Notes: generated by a model from the letters alone, not told the origin. A DNA stretch of 64,000 nt from Porticoccus sp964395715 (GCA_964395715.1 CAYNAU010000001.1:248001-312000), one strand, 5' to 3'; numbered from the stretch's first letter, positions 36,383 to 45,835 are shown. A program made the numbers and translations.

Positions 36383-37003
36383 ATGAAAAATTCAAAGAAG
36401 TTCTGGGACGATAAAGCAGAAAGTTACATCAAGAGTCCCATCAAGGATGAAGCTACTTACAAGAAAAAGCTGGCAATTACCCGGGAATACTTAAGCTCTG
36501 ACAGCGATGTGTTGGAGTTCGGTTGCGGCAGCGGTGGTACAGCCATACTCCATTCACCTTATGTGAAAAGGATCCTTGCTACGGATTTATCCAGCAAAAT
36601 GATTGAGATTGCTCATAAAACAGCAATTGAATCCGGAGTTAAGAATGTTTGTTTTCAGCAAGGCACGCTGGATAGCCTTTGCGCTCAGGATGAAAGCTTT
36701 GATGCTGTTTTAGGGCTAAACGTTCTACATCTTATGGAAGACGTTGATGGCGCTATTAACAGGATCTATCAACTTCTAAAGAAAGGAGGTGTCTTTGTTT
36801 CAAGCACCTCATTAATCGGTGAAGTACATCTAATTTTTCGCTTATTGATCTCTGCCATGCAACTGCTTGGGCTTGCACCTTACGTTAGCCGTTTCACAAG
36901 AAATCAACTTATTGCCAAGCTGAAAAAAGCAGGTTTTAGCATTGAGAAGGAATGGCAAACCAGCCATGAGTCTGTATTTATAATTGCTAAAAAGACACCC
37001 TAA
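36383..37003 (+). CDS. Class I SAM-dependent methyltransferase
   Basis: A 206-residue methyltransferase with motif I VLEFGCGSGGTAI, motif II LATDLSSKMIE and LGLNVLHLMEDV. The substrate is unknown; a hydrophobic stretch near residues 150-170 suggests a small molecule or lipid. Codon use is clearly richer in A/T than the neighbours, so recent acquisition is likely. It has no obvious partner, and the next gene also encodes a methyltransferase. Confidence 0.82.
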   Translation: MKNSKKFWDDKAESYIKSPIKDEATYKKKLAITREYLSSDSDVLEFGCGSGGTAILHSPYVKRILATDLSSKMIEIAHKTAIESGVKNVCFQQGTLDSLCAQDESFDAVLGLNVLHLMEDVDGAINRIYQLLKKGGVFVSSTSLIGEVHLIFRLLISAMQLLGLAPYVSRFTRNQLIAKLKKAGFSIEKEWQTSHESVFIIAKKTP

Positions 37004-37071
37004 ACATATTACACAGCTATCAATGACGTTTTAGGAGCACGCTAAAACCATTTTTCATGTTGGAGAGCGAT

Positions 37072-37791
37072 ATGTCGGCGAAATCAATTAGAGAGGCATC
37101 AGCTCGTTCATCATCAACACGCCAATGGATTCGATTGGTTGTGGCGTATCTGCTCATCCCGCTGATTTTATTGATATGCGGAGGGGATATCAGTTGGTGG
37201 CAGGCGTGGCTCTATGCCCTGCTGATCCTGGCAGCAGGTGTAGGGGGGCGCATCTGGGCGGAACAGCGACATCCTGGATTGATGGCCGAACGACAACGTA
37301 TTGAAAATATCCAGAATGCAAAAACCTGGGACAAGGTACTTGCCCCGTTGATGGCACTGAGCATCGGCTTCCCCCTGGTTATTGTGGCCGGACTGGACCA
37401 CCGCTATCACTGGTCTCCCGAATTTCCGCAGCGGCTCGTCCTGACCGGCTTCATATTGATCTCCCTCGGTTACGCCTTCGCCGCATGGGCATTGGCAGAG
37501 AACCGTTTTTTTTCCAGCGTGGTGCGCATTCAGACAGATCGGGGGCATGTGGTGTGCGACAGCGGCCCATACCGGTTTATCCGGCATCCGGGTTATGCCG
37601 GGAATGTTCTCGCACTGTTCGGTATTGTTCTCGCCCTGAGCTCGGCATGGACACTGATTCCCGCGACGGCGGCAACAATCATCGCAGTGATTCGAACTGC
37701 ACTTGAAGACCAGACCTTACAGCGTGAGCTGCCGGGCTATGCAGACTATGCACGACGGGTGCGCTATCGATTAATTTCCGGGATTTACTAA
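37072..37791 (+). CDS. Isoprenylcysteine carboxyl methyltransferase-like membrane protein
   Basis: A 239-residue integral membrane protein with about five hydrophobic helices and a C-terminal ICMT/PEMT signature: CDSGPYRFIRHPGYAGNVLALFGIVLAL, then LEDQTLQRELPGYADYARRVRYRLI. In bacteria the substrate is generally unknown. I chose the ATG at 37072 because GGAGA lies five bases before it; an ATG at 37057 is also in frame. It is separated from the SDR gene by a bidirectional terminator. Confidence 0.8.
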   Translation: MSAKSIREASARSSSTRQWIRLVVAYLLIPLILLICGGDISWWQAWLYALLILAAGVGGRIWAEQRHPGLMAERQRIENIQNAKTWDKVLAPLMALSIGFPLVIVAGLDHRYHWSPEFPQRLVLTGFILISLGYAFAAWALAENRFFSSVVRIQTDRGHVVCDSGPYRFIRHPGYAGNVLALFGIVLALSSAWTLIPATAATIIAVIRTALEDQTLQRELPGYADYARRVRYRLISGIY

Positions 37792-37840
37792 ACGAAGTGT
37801 ATTGGGTGAAAAAACCAACTTCTAATTCGCTCCTGACAAT

Positions 37841-37871
37841 AAAAAAAGCCGCGCGATGCGCGGCTTTTTTT
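37841..37871. terminator. Bidirectional Rho-independent terminator
   Basis: A7-GCCGCGC-GAT-GCGCGGC-T7 between convergent genes; stem plus T run are good on both strands. Confidence 0.92.
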
Positions 37872-37916
37872 GCTGACTCCAGAATGAAAATTTCGGTGCA
37901 GAACTCCATTTCCCCA

Positions 37917-38732
37917 TTAAGCCGAAGGATGCCATCCTGCATCCGCCCAAAGCTCCCCTGATACCACTGAGTTCGAAATCATAAAGCAGATGGCGTCGGC
38001 AATTTCTTCCGGTCGGATGAGCCGACCCAGTTGGGTAAAGGGCAAAATATATTTCTCGATATAGTCATCACCCATGGCGCGCACCATAGGGGTATCGGTA
38101 AAACCGGGGTGAATCACGCCACAGCGCACACCGTGGAAGGTGGCTTCTTTGGCCAGAGTGGAAGCCGCCCCTTCCAGCCCTGCCTTGGTGGAAGCGTAAG
38201 ACACCTGCCCCTTGTTGCCCTGAGAAGAAATAGAGCCAATAAAGACCACATTACCCTGCACACCTTCATCCGCAGCCCATTTTTTCAGGCCTTTACTTGC
38301 GCGGTCTTCAGCGATGCGGGCAATCAATTCCATGGCCCAATAGACTGGAGCAATAAGGTTGACGTTGACCACCATTTCGAAATCTTCCTGCGGGTAAATG
38401 CTGGCCTTGCCGCTTTCTTTGTTGACGCGAACGGCGAGGTCATCGCGAGTAATACCGGCCGCGGGGACGCAGATACTGACGACACCGTGGTCTTTTTCCA
38501 TCTGCTCATACACTGATTGACGGAACCCGGCATCGGTGACATCGCCCTGAAACGGCACGGCAACATCGCGCCCGGCCTGGGCATTGATGTCGGCAGCCAC
38601 CGCGTCGATGCGGTCGGTCATATCCACCACAGCAATCTTTTTAACGCCCCGCTCAGCCAGCAGGGTAGAAACTGCTTGACCAATACCACTTGCCGCACCG
38701 GTTATCACGGCAACTTTATCTTTGATTTGCAT
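37917..38732 (-). CDS. Short-chain dehydrogenase/reductase
   Basis: A 271-residue classical SDR. The cofactor motif TGAASGIGQAV (residues 11-21) is followed by GDVTD, PAAGITRDDLAV, and the catalytic SISSQGNKGQVSYASTKAG with Ser, Tyr and Lys. Asp37-Met after VV suggests NAD(H) preference. NAAG is PAAG here. Related to 3-oxoacyl-ACP or acetoacetyl-CoA reductases, but the exact substrate is unclear. Single gene between terminator and a divergent PilZ-like gene. Confidence 0.85.
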   Translation of the reverse strand: MQIKDKVAVITGAASGIGQAVSTLLAERGVKKIAVVDMTDRIDAVAADINAQAGRDVAVPFQGDVTDAGFRQSVYEQMEKDHGVVSICVPAAGITRDDLAVRVNKESGKASIYPQEDFEMVVNVNLIAPVYWAMELIARIAEDRASKGLKKWAADEGVQGNVVFIGSISSQGNKGQVSYASTKAGLEGAASTLAKEATFHGVRCGVIHPGFTDTPMVRAMGDDYIEKYILPFTQLGRLIRPEEIADAICFMISNSVVSGELWADAGWHPSA

Positions 38733-38895
38733 TGACTCACTCCGATCTATTTTTGCGCGCGGCAGAGTATAGCAACGTTTGGGGTGACTCCGTTTAGTTC
38801 CCGTTAATCGCGAATTTCTTCCCTATATCTGTTTCGGACTACCGCAAACAAAAATTGTTCTAACCTGTCCAATATAGGGAAAAGGAAAAAAGACG

Positions 38896-39312
38896 ATGAA
38901 ACGCTTTATTAATCATCCCGCTGAATTCCCGATTGTCGTTTCCACGGCAGGCAGTGAACGACGCGACCAAACCAGCCTCTGCCACTTGAGCGACGGCTGT
39001 CTCACCTGCCACCTGTCGCGGGCGTTTTCAACGGGGGAACCTGTCACGCTGGAAGTTCCAGCCATCAGTCAGCCATGCACACTCCTGGGCAACGTGGCAA
39101 ATTGCCACCGCTGTGGTGAGGGGTTCAGGGTAAATATCCGGTTTGCGGATGACGACGAAATCTTTAAAAGCAAAATGCTGGAGCAGGTGTGTCAGATTGA
39201 ACACTACAGGCGGGAGTTGCTGCGAACAGGCCGGGCACTGGATTGTGAAACTGCCGCACATGAGTGGATTGAGCAATACAGTGATCAGTTTTCAGCCGCT
39301 CTGACCCGGTAA
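38896..39312 (+). CDS. PilZ-like domain protein, degenerate c-di-GMP site
   Basis: A 138-residue protein that starts MKRFINHPAEFPIVV, like small PilZ proteins, and continues with a beta-barrel-like region (LSDGCLTCHLSRAFSTGEPVTLEVP). The c-di-GMP motif R-x3-R is not met (RFINHP has Asn where Arg is expected) and the D/N-x-S-x2-G motif is altered, so nucleotide binding is doubtful. It has six cysteines, some in C-x2-C pairs (CLTC, CHRC). Function unknown; the upstream ATG follows an A-rich stretch with AAAGG. Confidence 0.65.
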   Translation: MKRFINHPAEFPIVVSTAGSERRDQTSLCHLSDGCLTCHLSRAFSTGEPVTLEVPAISQPCTLLGNVANCHRCGEGFRVNIRFADDDEIFKSKMLEQVCQIEHYRRELLRTGRALDCETAAHEWIEQYSDQFSAALTR

Positions 39313-39387
39313 CACCCCTTTTCAATCAGGGCTGGTCCGATTGCGGTATGATGTGCGCCATCGTTCCAATGCTGATCAAGGGCATCC

Positions 39388-39666
39388 ATGAAAGCGCTTC
39401 TCAGAAAACTGTTTGCTCCGGTACTTAACTCATTCGAATCCGGCGACGGCGAATATGTTTACCGACCCTCTCACCGAAAAATTCTCATTGCCCTGGGCCT
39501 GCTGTTTCTGCTGCTCTCTTCCGGCTGTGTGTTCGCGTCGATCACTGCAGGGGCCTCCGCCGGCTTTCTTCCCGCCACCGTATTTTTTGTTGTGGGCGCG
39601 GTGTGTGAAATTGTCGGCTGGCTGGGTAACGAACGGGCTGTAGCGAGGATCTGGAAAAGCCGGTAA
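39388..39666 (+). CDS. Small inner-membrane protein of unknown function
   Basis: A 92-residue protein with an N-terminal amphipathic part, a conserved-looking YRPSHRKIL segment, and two hydrophobic helices (about 31-52 and 56-82). Similar small proteins occur in Pseudomonas and relatives; none has a known role to my knowledge. Located between a PilZ-like gene and a terminator. Confidence 0.62.
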   Translation: MKALLRKLFAPVLNSFESGDGEYVYRPSHRKILIALGLLFLLLSSGCVFASITAGASAGFLPATVFFVVGAVCEIVGWLGNERAVARIWKSR

Positions 39667-39723
39667 CCCCGAAAGTTATTTGTCCAAAATTCACTGAACA
39701 CAGTTGATTGAAACCATGAGCAC

Positions 39724-39760
39724 AAAAAAAGCGGCGGTGCTATTCACTCCGCCGCTTTTG
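39724..39760. terminator. Bidirectional terminator between the small membrane protein and katG
   Basis: AAAAGCGGCGG and its complement separated by an 11-base loop, with A and T runs outside; it lies between convergent genes. Confidence 0.88.
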
Positions 39761-39808
39761 CTTTAAAGCAGAGCGCGAAGTGCGCGCTGCCTTATTGCTT
39801 GCCTGTCA

Positions 39809-42037
39809 TCACAGCTCGAAGCGGTCGAGGGTCATCACCTTGCTCCAGGCCGCAACGAAGTCGTTAACGAACTGGGCTTTGGCATCATCCGCTGCGTAGA
39901 ACTCTGCGACTGCACGCAACTCCGAGCTGGAGCCGAATACCAGATCTACCGGTGAGGCAGACCAGCGTTTCTTGCCGGAGCTGCGATCGATACCGTCGTA
40001 AAGCCCTTCTTTATCGGACTTCTGCCACTGGGTGGACATATCCAGCAGATTTACGAAGAAGTCGTTGTTCAGGGTTCCGGGTTTGCTGGTAAATACACCC
40101 TGCTTGCTACCGCCGGCATTGGCGTTGAGCGCGCGCATACCACCTACCAGCACGGTCATTTCCGGTACAGTCAGGCTCAGCAGGTCAGCCTTGTCGATCA
40201 GCATTTCTGCAGGTGACAGGCGGCTGTTCTTGCCATAGTAGTTGCGGAAACCGTCAGCGGCGGGCTCCAGGTAGGCAAAAGACTCTACATCAGTCTGTTC
40301 CTGGGAGGCGTCGGTGCGGCCGGGATGGAAGGGCACGGTCACGTTATGACCCGCATCCTTGGCGGCTTTTTCAATGCCTGCGGCACCACCCAGCACGATC
40401 AGGTCAGCCAGCGAGATTTTCTTACCGCCTTTCTGGGCGCCGTTGAAATCTTTCTGGATAGCCATCAGCTTGCCAATCACTTTCACCAACTCGTCGTGGT
40501 CGTTCACCGCCCAGTTGCTTTGGGGAGCGAGACGAATGCGCGCACCATTGGCACCACCCCGCATATCTGTGTCACGGAATGTTGACGCAGAGGCCCAGGC
40601 CGTTCTGACCAACTCGGGCACGGCCAGGCCGGAATCGAGAATCTTGCCCTTGAGGCTGGCAACATCCTTCTCATCCACCAGCTTGTGATCAACCGCCGGG
40701 ACCGGGTCTTGCCAGACCAGCACCTCTTTGGGAGCTTCCCCGCCGACATAGCGGGCGCTGGGGCCCATATCGCGGTGGGTCAGTTTGAACCAGGCGCGGG
40801 CGAAGGCGTCGTTGAAGGCATCCGGGTTCTTGGCAAAGCGCTCGGAGATCTTGCGGTAGGCCGGGTCTTCACGCAATGACAGGTCTGTGGTCAGCATCAC
40901 GATCGGGTTGCGCTTGCCCTCGATGTGGGCATCCGGGGCCAATTCGTGCAGGGCCTTGTCTTTCGGCACCCACTGTACGGCACCGGCCGGGCTCTCGGAT
41001 TTCTCCCACTCGAAGTTCAGCAGGTTCTGCAGGAACGCCGTGGTCCACTGGGTTGGCGTGGGCGTCCAGGCACCTTCGAGGCCACTGGTAATGGTGTCTT
41101 CAGCATTACCCTTGCCACAGGTGTTCTTCCAACCCAGGCCCTGTTCTTCCAGGGCCGCGCCAGCTGGATCAGCACCGACACACTTAACCGGACCTCGGGC
41201 ACCGTGGGTCTTACCCAGGGTGTGGCCACCGGCGATCAGGGCAACGGTTTCTTCATCGTTCATACCCATACGGCCAAAGGTGTCACGAATATCCGCAGCG
41301 GCGGCAATCGGGTCACCGGTGTGGCCGGTAGGGCCTTCCGGGTTCACGTAAATCAGACCCATCTGAACAGCAGCCAGCGGGTTTTCAAGATCGCGTTTGC
41401 CACTGTAGCGCTTGCTGTCGTCCAGCCACTTGGTTTCCGGACCCCAGTACACCAAGTCGGCTTCCCAGTCATCGGCACGACCACCGGCAAAACCGAAGGT
41501 CTTGAAGCCCGCTTTTTCCAGCGCGACATTACCGGCCAGAACCATCAGGTCGGCCCAGGAAACATCACGTCCATATTTCTTCTTCACCGGCCACAACAGG
41601 CGACGGGCCTTATCGAGGTTGGCGTTATCCGGCCAGCTGTTCAGTGGCTCGAAGCGTTGCTGGCCACCGTCGGCACCACCACGACCGTCCTGGGATCGGT
41701 AGGTACCAGCACTGTGCCAGGCCATACGAATGAACAGACCGGCGTAGGTACCCCAGTCAGCGGGCCACCAATCCTGAGAAGTGGTCATCTCTTTGGCGAT
41801 GTCGGCTTTCAATGCATCCAGGTCAACCTTCTCGAAAGCCTTGGCGTAGTCAAATTCGCCACCCAACGGGTTGGAGCGTGTGTCATGGGAACGCAACGCG
41901 CCAAGATCCAGACGGTCTGGCCACCAGAATTCATTGGACATGGTGTCGGCGTGCATGGGTTCAGCATGCACCGTTGTCGCCAACGGCGACATGATGACGG
42001 CCAATGCCGTCAGTACAGGTATGGTTATAGTTTTCAT
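39809..42037 (-). CDS. katG: Catalase-peroxidase KatG with signal peptide
   Basis: A 742-residue bifunctional haem enzyme removing hydrogen peroxide. The distal site is RMAWHSAG (Arg104, Trp107, His108) and the proximal ligand His272 is in AGGHTLGKTHG. The covalent Trp107-Tyr230-Met257 adduct residues required for catalase activity are all present. Residues 1-25 form a signal peptide (ending VHA), so this is the periplasmic subtype, unlike the cytoplasmic KatG of E. coli. C-terminal inactive repeat is present. Upstream 430 bases are shared with a divergent carbonic anhydrase gene. Confidence 0.96.
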   Translation of the reverse strand: MKTITIPVLTALAVIMSPLATTVHAEPMHADTMSNEFWWPDRLDLGALRSHDTRSNPLGGEFDYAKAFEKVDLDALKADIAKEMTTSQDWWPADWGTYAGLFIRMAWHSAGTYRSQDGRGGADGGQQRFEPLNSWPDNANLDKARRLLWPVKKKYGRDVSWADLMVLAGNVALEKAGFKTFGFAGGRADDWEADLVYWGPETKWLDDSKRYSGKRDLENPLAAVQMGLIYVNPEGPTGHTGDPIAAAADIRDTFGRMGMNDEETVALIAGGHTLGKTHGARGPVKCVGADPAGAALEEQGLGWKNTCGKGNAEDTITSGLEGAWTPTPTQWTTAFLQNLLNFEWEKSESPAGAVQWVPKDKALHELAPDAHIEGKRNPIVMLTTDLSLREDPAYRKISERFAKNPDAFNDAFARAWFKLTHRDMGPSARYVGGEAPKEVLVWQDPVPAVDHKLVDEKDVASLKGKILDSGLAVPELVRTAWASASTFRDTDMRGGANGARIRLAPQSNWAVNDHDELVKVIGKLMAIQKDFNGAQKGGKKISLADLIVLGGAAGIEKAAKDAGHNVTVPFHPGRTDASQEQTDVESFAYLEPAADGFRNYYGKNSRLSPAEMLIDKADLLSLTVPEMTVLVGGMRALNANAGGSKQGVFTSKPGTLNNDFFVNLLDMSTQWQKSDKEGLYDGIDRSSGKKRWSASPVDLVFGSSSELRAVAEFYAADDAKAQFVNDFVAAWSKVMTLDRFEL

Positions 42038-42467
42038 TGAATGGTTTCCCCTCGGTTAATGATCTGTCCGAGCTAGAAATATAGTTGCCAAATGGCCATT
42101 GCGATATTTTGTTAGTGCTATGGGGTGAATAGAATTTCTTTATCGGGAAGTCGTATGTCCTTCAAAAGTGGCAAACAAGGAAGAGGGGGCAGTACGTACT
42201 GAAAAATTTTGATTTCCACCTTATGTTAATAGTTTTTGCATTCGCTACTCTCTCTCTTTCACCAGTTATTAACCAACCCATCAAAATTCTTTTAACTTCT
42301 CGAAAAGATACATTTTTTTACAAAAAAAGACCTGTAAGTGATTGAAACAAATTCCCCTAAAAATGTATTTTTACACCTCATTTTTTAAACTTTTGTAAAA
42401 CATTAAAACTATTAACATACGATTATTATTTGCTTGCAAATAAATACAAAAAAAGGGACAAATTATT
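42038..42467. promoter_or_regulatory. A+T-rich divergent promoter region, katG / carbonic anhydrase
   Basis: 430 bases without a gene, distinctly A+T-rich, which must hold promoters for katG (minus) and the carbonic anhydrase (plus). The only strong motif I noticed is the 12-base palindrome CAGTACGTACTG at 42190-42201. I could not identify an OxyR site with confidence, and I see no RNA gene. Confidence 0.4.
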
Positions 42468-43250
42468 ATGAAACAGGTAGTTATTGCACTCATGTCACTC
42501 ACGTTCCTGCTCGGTACTGCCCATGCAGGAGAAGCAGCCAGCAACGCAACATGCGAAGGGTTTGGCCCCCAAACTCCCCGCGACATCGACCAAACGGCCG
42601 GTGAAAACTCTGTAAAATTTTCTCTGGCAAAACCTGCCTCGGAAATGAACCTGTGTAACATCCACTTCCACGAAGGCGCCGAGCACAAGGCCAAGGCTTT
42701 CTCCATTTATAAGGGAGAGGGTGATCACGGTTACGGCGGCGGATACCAGTGTGGTATCAGCAAAGAACTCACCGAAGCAGAACTGGCTCCTACCAAAGAG
42801 TCGATCTGTAAGGGCGATCATGGCGAGCTGAAACCGGGTGATACTATCGAGGTACACTGGGTACACACTTCCTGTGATGTCGAGCCTGGCCCGACTCTGG
42901 GGTCATGTCTCTCCAAGGGATGTGGCAACCCGGAACTGCGCGTTGAAACCCAGGTGTTCACCCTGGTGAATGATCCCAACGCCCTCGACTTTAACGACCT
43001 GAAGCAAGCCAGCGACCTGCCGACCAACACCGGCACACCGGTTCAGTTCCTGGGTTCCACCACTGGCCCGAGCTTTACCGAAGCAGTTTGTTCACCCTAC
43101 CAAGTCACCTGGAGTGTCCGTCCCCAGTGCGCCAAGCTCGATATCAACACGGTGGGCGAATGGTGTAAGGGCAACTCTTTTGACGAAGACCACGCCCACG
43201 GCGTTCGCAAGCTGGTGACCAATCCGAAGTTGCTGTCGGATATTGAATAA
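42468..43250 (+). CDS. Exported delta-class carbonic anhydrase
   Basis: A 260-residue secreted protein of the delta carbonic anhydrase-like family (CO2 hydration at zinc). Signal peptide 1-20 (ends AHA). Probable zinc ligands are His66 and His68 in CNIHFHEG and a histidine in VHWVHTSC (His130 or His133), resembling the alpha-like layout. Ten cysteines after the signal peptide suggest disulfides in the periplasm. This class was first described in marine diatoms and is also annotated in marine bacteria. It is a single gene with its own terminator, divergent from katG. Confidence 0.83.
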   Translation: MKQVVIALMSLTFLLGTAHAGEAASNATCEGFGPQTPRDIDQTAGENSVKFSLAKPASEMNLCNIHFHEGAEHKAKAFSIYKGEGDHGYGGGYQCGISKELTEAELAPTKESICKGDHGELKPGDTIEVHWVHTSCDVEPGPTLGSCLSKGCGNPELRVETQVFTLVNDPNALDFNDLKQASDLPTNTGTPVQFLGSTTGPSFTEAVCSPYQVTWSVRPQCAKLDINTVGEWCKGNSFDEDHAHGVRKLVTNPKLLSDIE

Positions 43251-43296
43251 CATACCCGCTGTGTAATCGCGCGGCACAACCCGCCGCGACAGGGGA

Positions 43297-43324
43297 GGCC
43301 GGGCTTTTTAGCCCGGCTTCTTTC
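43297..43324 (+). terminator. Terminator of the carbonic anhydrase gene
   Basis: GCCGGGC-TTTTTA-GCCCGGC followed by TTCTTTC, 46 bases after the stop. Confidence 0.8.
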
Positions 43325-43435
43325 ATTGTGCCGACAGCTTCTGACAATACCCAGTTTCCGCTACAATCCCCAACTTGCTTATGGCCGGTAGTGATCCGGC
43401 GCAACACAGACAAACAGACTCAGGCAAGTTACCCA

Positions 43436-45100
43436 ATGGCTCAATACGTTTACACCATGAACCGGGTGGGGAAAATCGTTCCACCCAAACGCCAGATCCT
43501 CAAGGACATTTCCCTGTCTTTCTTCCCCGGCGCCAAGATCGGCGTACTGGGTCTGAATGGCGCCGGTAAATCCACACTGTTGAAAATCATGGCCGGCATC
43601 GATACCGATATTCAGGGTGAAGCCCGGCCCATGCCCGACATCAAGGTCGGTTACCTTCCCCAGGAACCGCAGCTGGACCCGGAAAAAGACGTGCGCGGCA
43701 ATGTCGAGGACGGTGTGCGCGAAGCAGTGGACGCCCTCAAGGGGCTGGATGAGGTCTATGCCGCCTACGCCGAACCGGATGCAGATTTCGACAAGCTGGC
43801 CAAGCGCCAAGGCGAACTGGAAAACATCATCGAAGCCTGGGACGCCCACAACCTCAACCACACCTTGGAAGTGGCCGCCGACGCCCTGCGCCTGCCGCCC
43901 TGGGAAGCGGACGTCACCAAACTGTCCGGCGGTGAGAAGCGCCGCGTGGCCCTGTGCCGCCTGTTGCTGTCCAAACCCGACATGCTGTTGCTGGACGAGC
44001 CCACCAACCACCTGGATGCGGAATCCGTGTACTGGCTGGAAAAATTCCTCGAGGAATTCCCCGGCACCGTGGTGGCGGTGACCCACGACCGCTACTTCCT
44101 CGACAACGTCGCCGGCTGGATCCTGGAACTGGACCGCGGCCACGGCATCCCCTACGAAGGCAACTACACCACCTGGCTGGAAGCCAAGGAACAACGCCTG
44201 GAGACCGAGCAGAAACAGGAAGATGCCCGCCAGCGCACCATCAAGCACGAACTGGAATGGGTGCGCCAGAACCCGAAAGGTCGTCACGCCAAGAACAAGG
44301 CCCGACTGGCCCGTTTTGACGAGATGAATTCCCAGGAATTCCAGACCCGCAACGAGACCAACGAAATCTATATTCCACCGGGTCCGCGCCTCGGGGACAA
44401 GGTGATTGAATTCGACGGCGTCTGCAAAAGCTTTGGCAATGAACTGCTGATCGACAACCTCACCCTGAGCGTACCGAAGGGTGCTGTGGTGGGCATTGTT
44501 GGCGGTAACGGCGCCGGTAAATCCACCCTGCTGCGCATGATCGCCGGTACCGAACGGCCTGACAGCGGCACAATTACCCTGGGCGAAACTGTGGAAGTCG
44601 CCTTCGTGGAGCAGAGCCGCGAAAACCTCGATGACAAGAAAACGGTCTGGGAAGCGGTATCCGATGGTCAGGATATCCTGCATATCGGTAACTACCAGGT
44701 GCCATCACGAGCCTACGTGGGTCGCTTCAACTTCAAGGGCAGCGACCAACAGAAGCGTGTCGGCGAATTGTCCGGTGGTGAGCGCGGTCGACTGCACCTG
44801 GCCAACACCCTGAAACAGGGCGCCAACGTGCTGCTGCTCGACGAACCCTCCAACGACCTGGACGTGGAAACCCTGCGCGCCCTTGAGGAAGCAATTCAGA
44901 ACTTTCCCGGCTGTGTGCTGGTGATTTCTCACGATCGCTGGTTCCTGGACCGTATCGCCACCCACATCCTCGCCTACGAGGGCAACAGTGAGGTGGTGTT
45001 CTTCGAGGGCGACTACACCGAGTACCACGAGGATTTCATCAAGCGCAACGGCGAAAATGCCACACCCCAGCGCATGAAATACAAGCGCCTGAAAACCTGA
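43436..45100 (+). CDS. ettA: Energy-dependent translational throttle protein EttA
   Basis: A 554-residue ABC-F protein that binds the ribosomal E site and gates the first peptide bond according to ATP/ADP ratio. Two ABC domains have Walker A GLNGAGKST and GGNGAGKST, and signatures LSGGEKRRVAL and LSGGERGRLHL. Between them is a linker rich in charged residues, and the EttA arm is in domain one. The ATG at 43436 (MAQYVYTMNRVGK) is the conserved start; the longer frame upstream is not coding. Confidence 0.97.
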   Translation: MAQYVYTMNRVGKIVPPKRQILKDISLSFFPGAKIGVLGLNGAGKSTLLKIMAGIDTDIQGEARPMPDIKVGYLPQEPQLDPEKDVRGNVEDGVREAVDALKGLDEVYAAYAEPDADFDKLAKRQGELENIIEAWDAHNLNHTLEVAADALRLPPWEADVTKLSGGEKRRVALCRLLLSKPDMLLLDEPTNHLDAESVYWLEKFLEEFPGTVVAVTHDRYFLDNVAGWILELDRGHGIPYEGNYTTWLEAKEQRLETEQKQEDARQRTIKHELEWVRQNPKGRHAKNKARLARFDEMNSQEFQTRNETNEIYIPPGPRLGDKVIEFDGVCKSFGNELLIDNLTLSVPKGAVVGIVGGNGAGKSTLLRMIAGTERPDSGTITLGETVEVAFVEQSRENLDDKKTVWEAVSDGQDILHIGNYQVPSRAYVGRFNFKGSDQQKRVGELSGGERGRLHLANTLKQGANVLLLDEPSNDLDVETLRALEEAIQNFPGCVLVISHDRWFLDRIATHILAYEGNSEVVFFEGDYTEYHEDFIKRNGENATPQRMKYKRLKT

Positions 45101-45259
45101 TCATGGCCTTTGCCCGCGCCGCTGCCACCGGCAGTGCGGGTGTTTCAGGCCCAGGAATAGAGCCATGGCTGTGACCCACTGCGCGTTTCCCTGCCAGACA
45201 GTTGCCCGCTTCATGCAAAATACCTATTCTCAAAACCGGAATATTTACAGGGACGCCCC

Positions 45260-45835
45260 ATGACTGTTTTTATATTTATTGTTCTGGGCCTGGTGATCTT
45301 GGTCGCCGGTTACATCATCACCCTCTACAACAACCTGGTCGCTCTCAAGCACCGGGTTTCTCAGGCATGGGCCAATATTGACGTACTGCTCAAACAGCGT
45401 CACGAAGAGCTGCCAAAGCTGGTCGCGACCTGTAAGGAATACATGGAATACGAGCAGGAGACGCTGGAGCGAGTCATCAGCGCCCGCAACATGGTGTCCA
45501 ACGCGGCATCCAACAACGACCTCGCCGCGCTAGGTATAGCCGAAACCACACTGCGCAAGGGCCTGGGGCAGCTGTTTGCGCTGGCGGAAAACTATCCCGA
45601 CCTGAAAGCCAACGACTCCTTCCGCCACCTGCAAGCCCGCATCTCGGATCTGGAGAATGGCATTGCCGACCGCCGCGAGCTGTATAACGATGTGGTCAAC
45701 CAGAACAACATCCGCATTGAGCAGTTTCCCGATGTGCTGGTGGCCAATTATTTCAAGTTTGGCCCGAAAGAGTTGCTGGAATTCAGCGACGAGGAAACCG
45801 CCGACGTGGACATCAAGGGGCTGTTTCATTCCTGA
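45260..45835 (+). CDS. lemA: LemA family protein
   Basis: A 191-residue protein: one N-terminal membrane helix (about 3-20), then a helical bundle (YNNLVALKHRVSQAWANIDVLLKQRHEELPKLV). LemA proteins are widespread inner-membrane proteins of uncertain function. It is followed 72 bases later by the GIDE-type protein, a recurring pair, so they probably act together (inference). Confidence 0.9.
   Translation: MTVFIFIVLGLVILVAGYIITLYNNLVALKHRVSQAWANIDVLLKQRHEELPKLVATCKEYMEYEQETLERVISARNMVSNAASNNDLAALGIAETTLRKGLGQLFALAENYPDLKANDSFRHLQARISDLENGIADRRELYNDVVNQNNIRIEQFPDVLVANYFKFGPKELLEFSDEETADVDIKGLFHS

Noticed and set aside
40925..42040. Long open frame (371 codons) opposite katG on the plus strand
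   Set aside because: It mirrors the katG coding frame, has no ribosome site or recognisable domain, and such shadows are common opposite G+C-rich genes.
42190..42201. CAGTACGTACTG palindrome in the katG/carbonic anhydrase gap as an operator
   Set aside because: Perfect but only 12 bases and unlike OxyR or other known sites; recorded but not called.
43379..44683. Open frame of 434 codons opposite ettA
   Set aside because: Entirely antisense to a well conserved gene, low-complexity composition and no domain.
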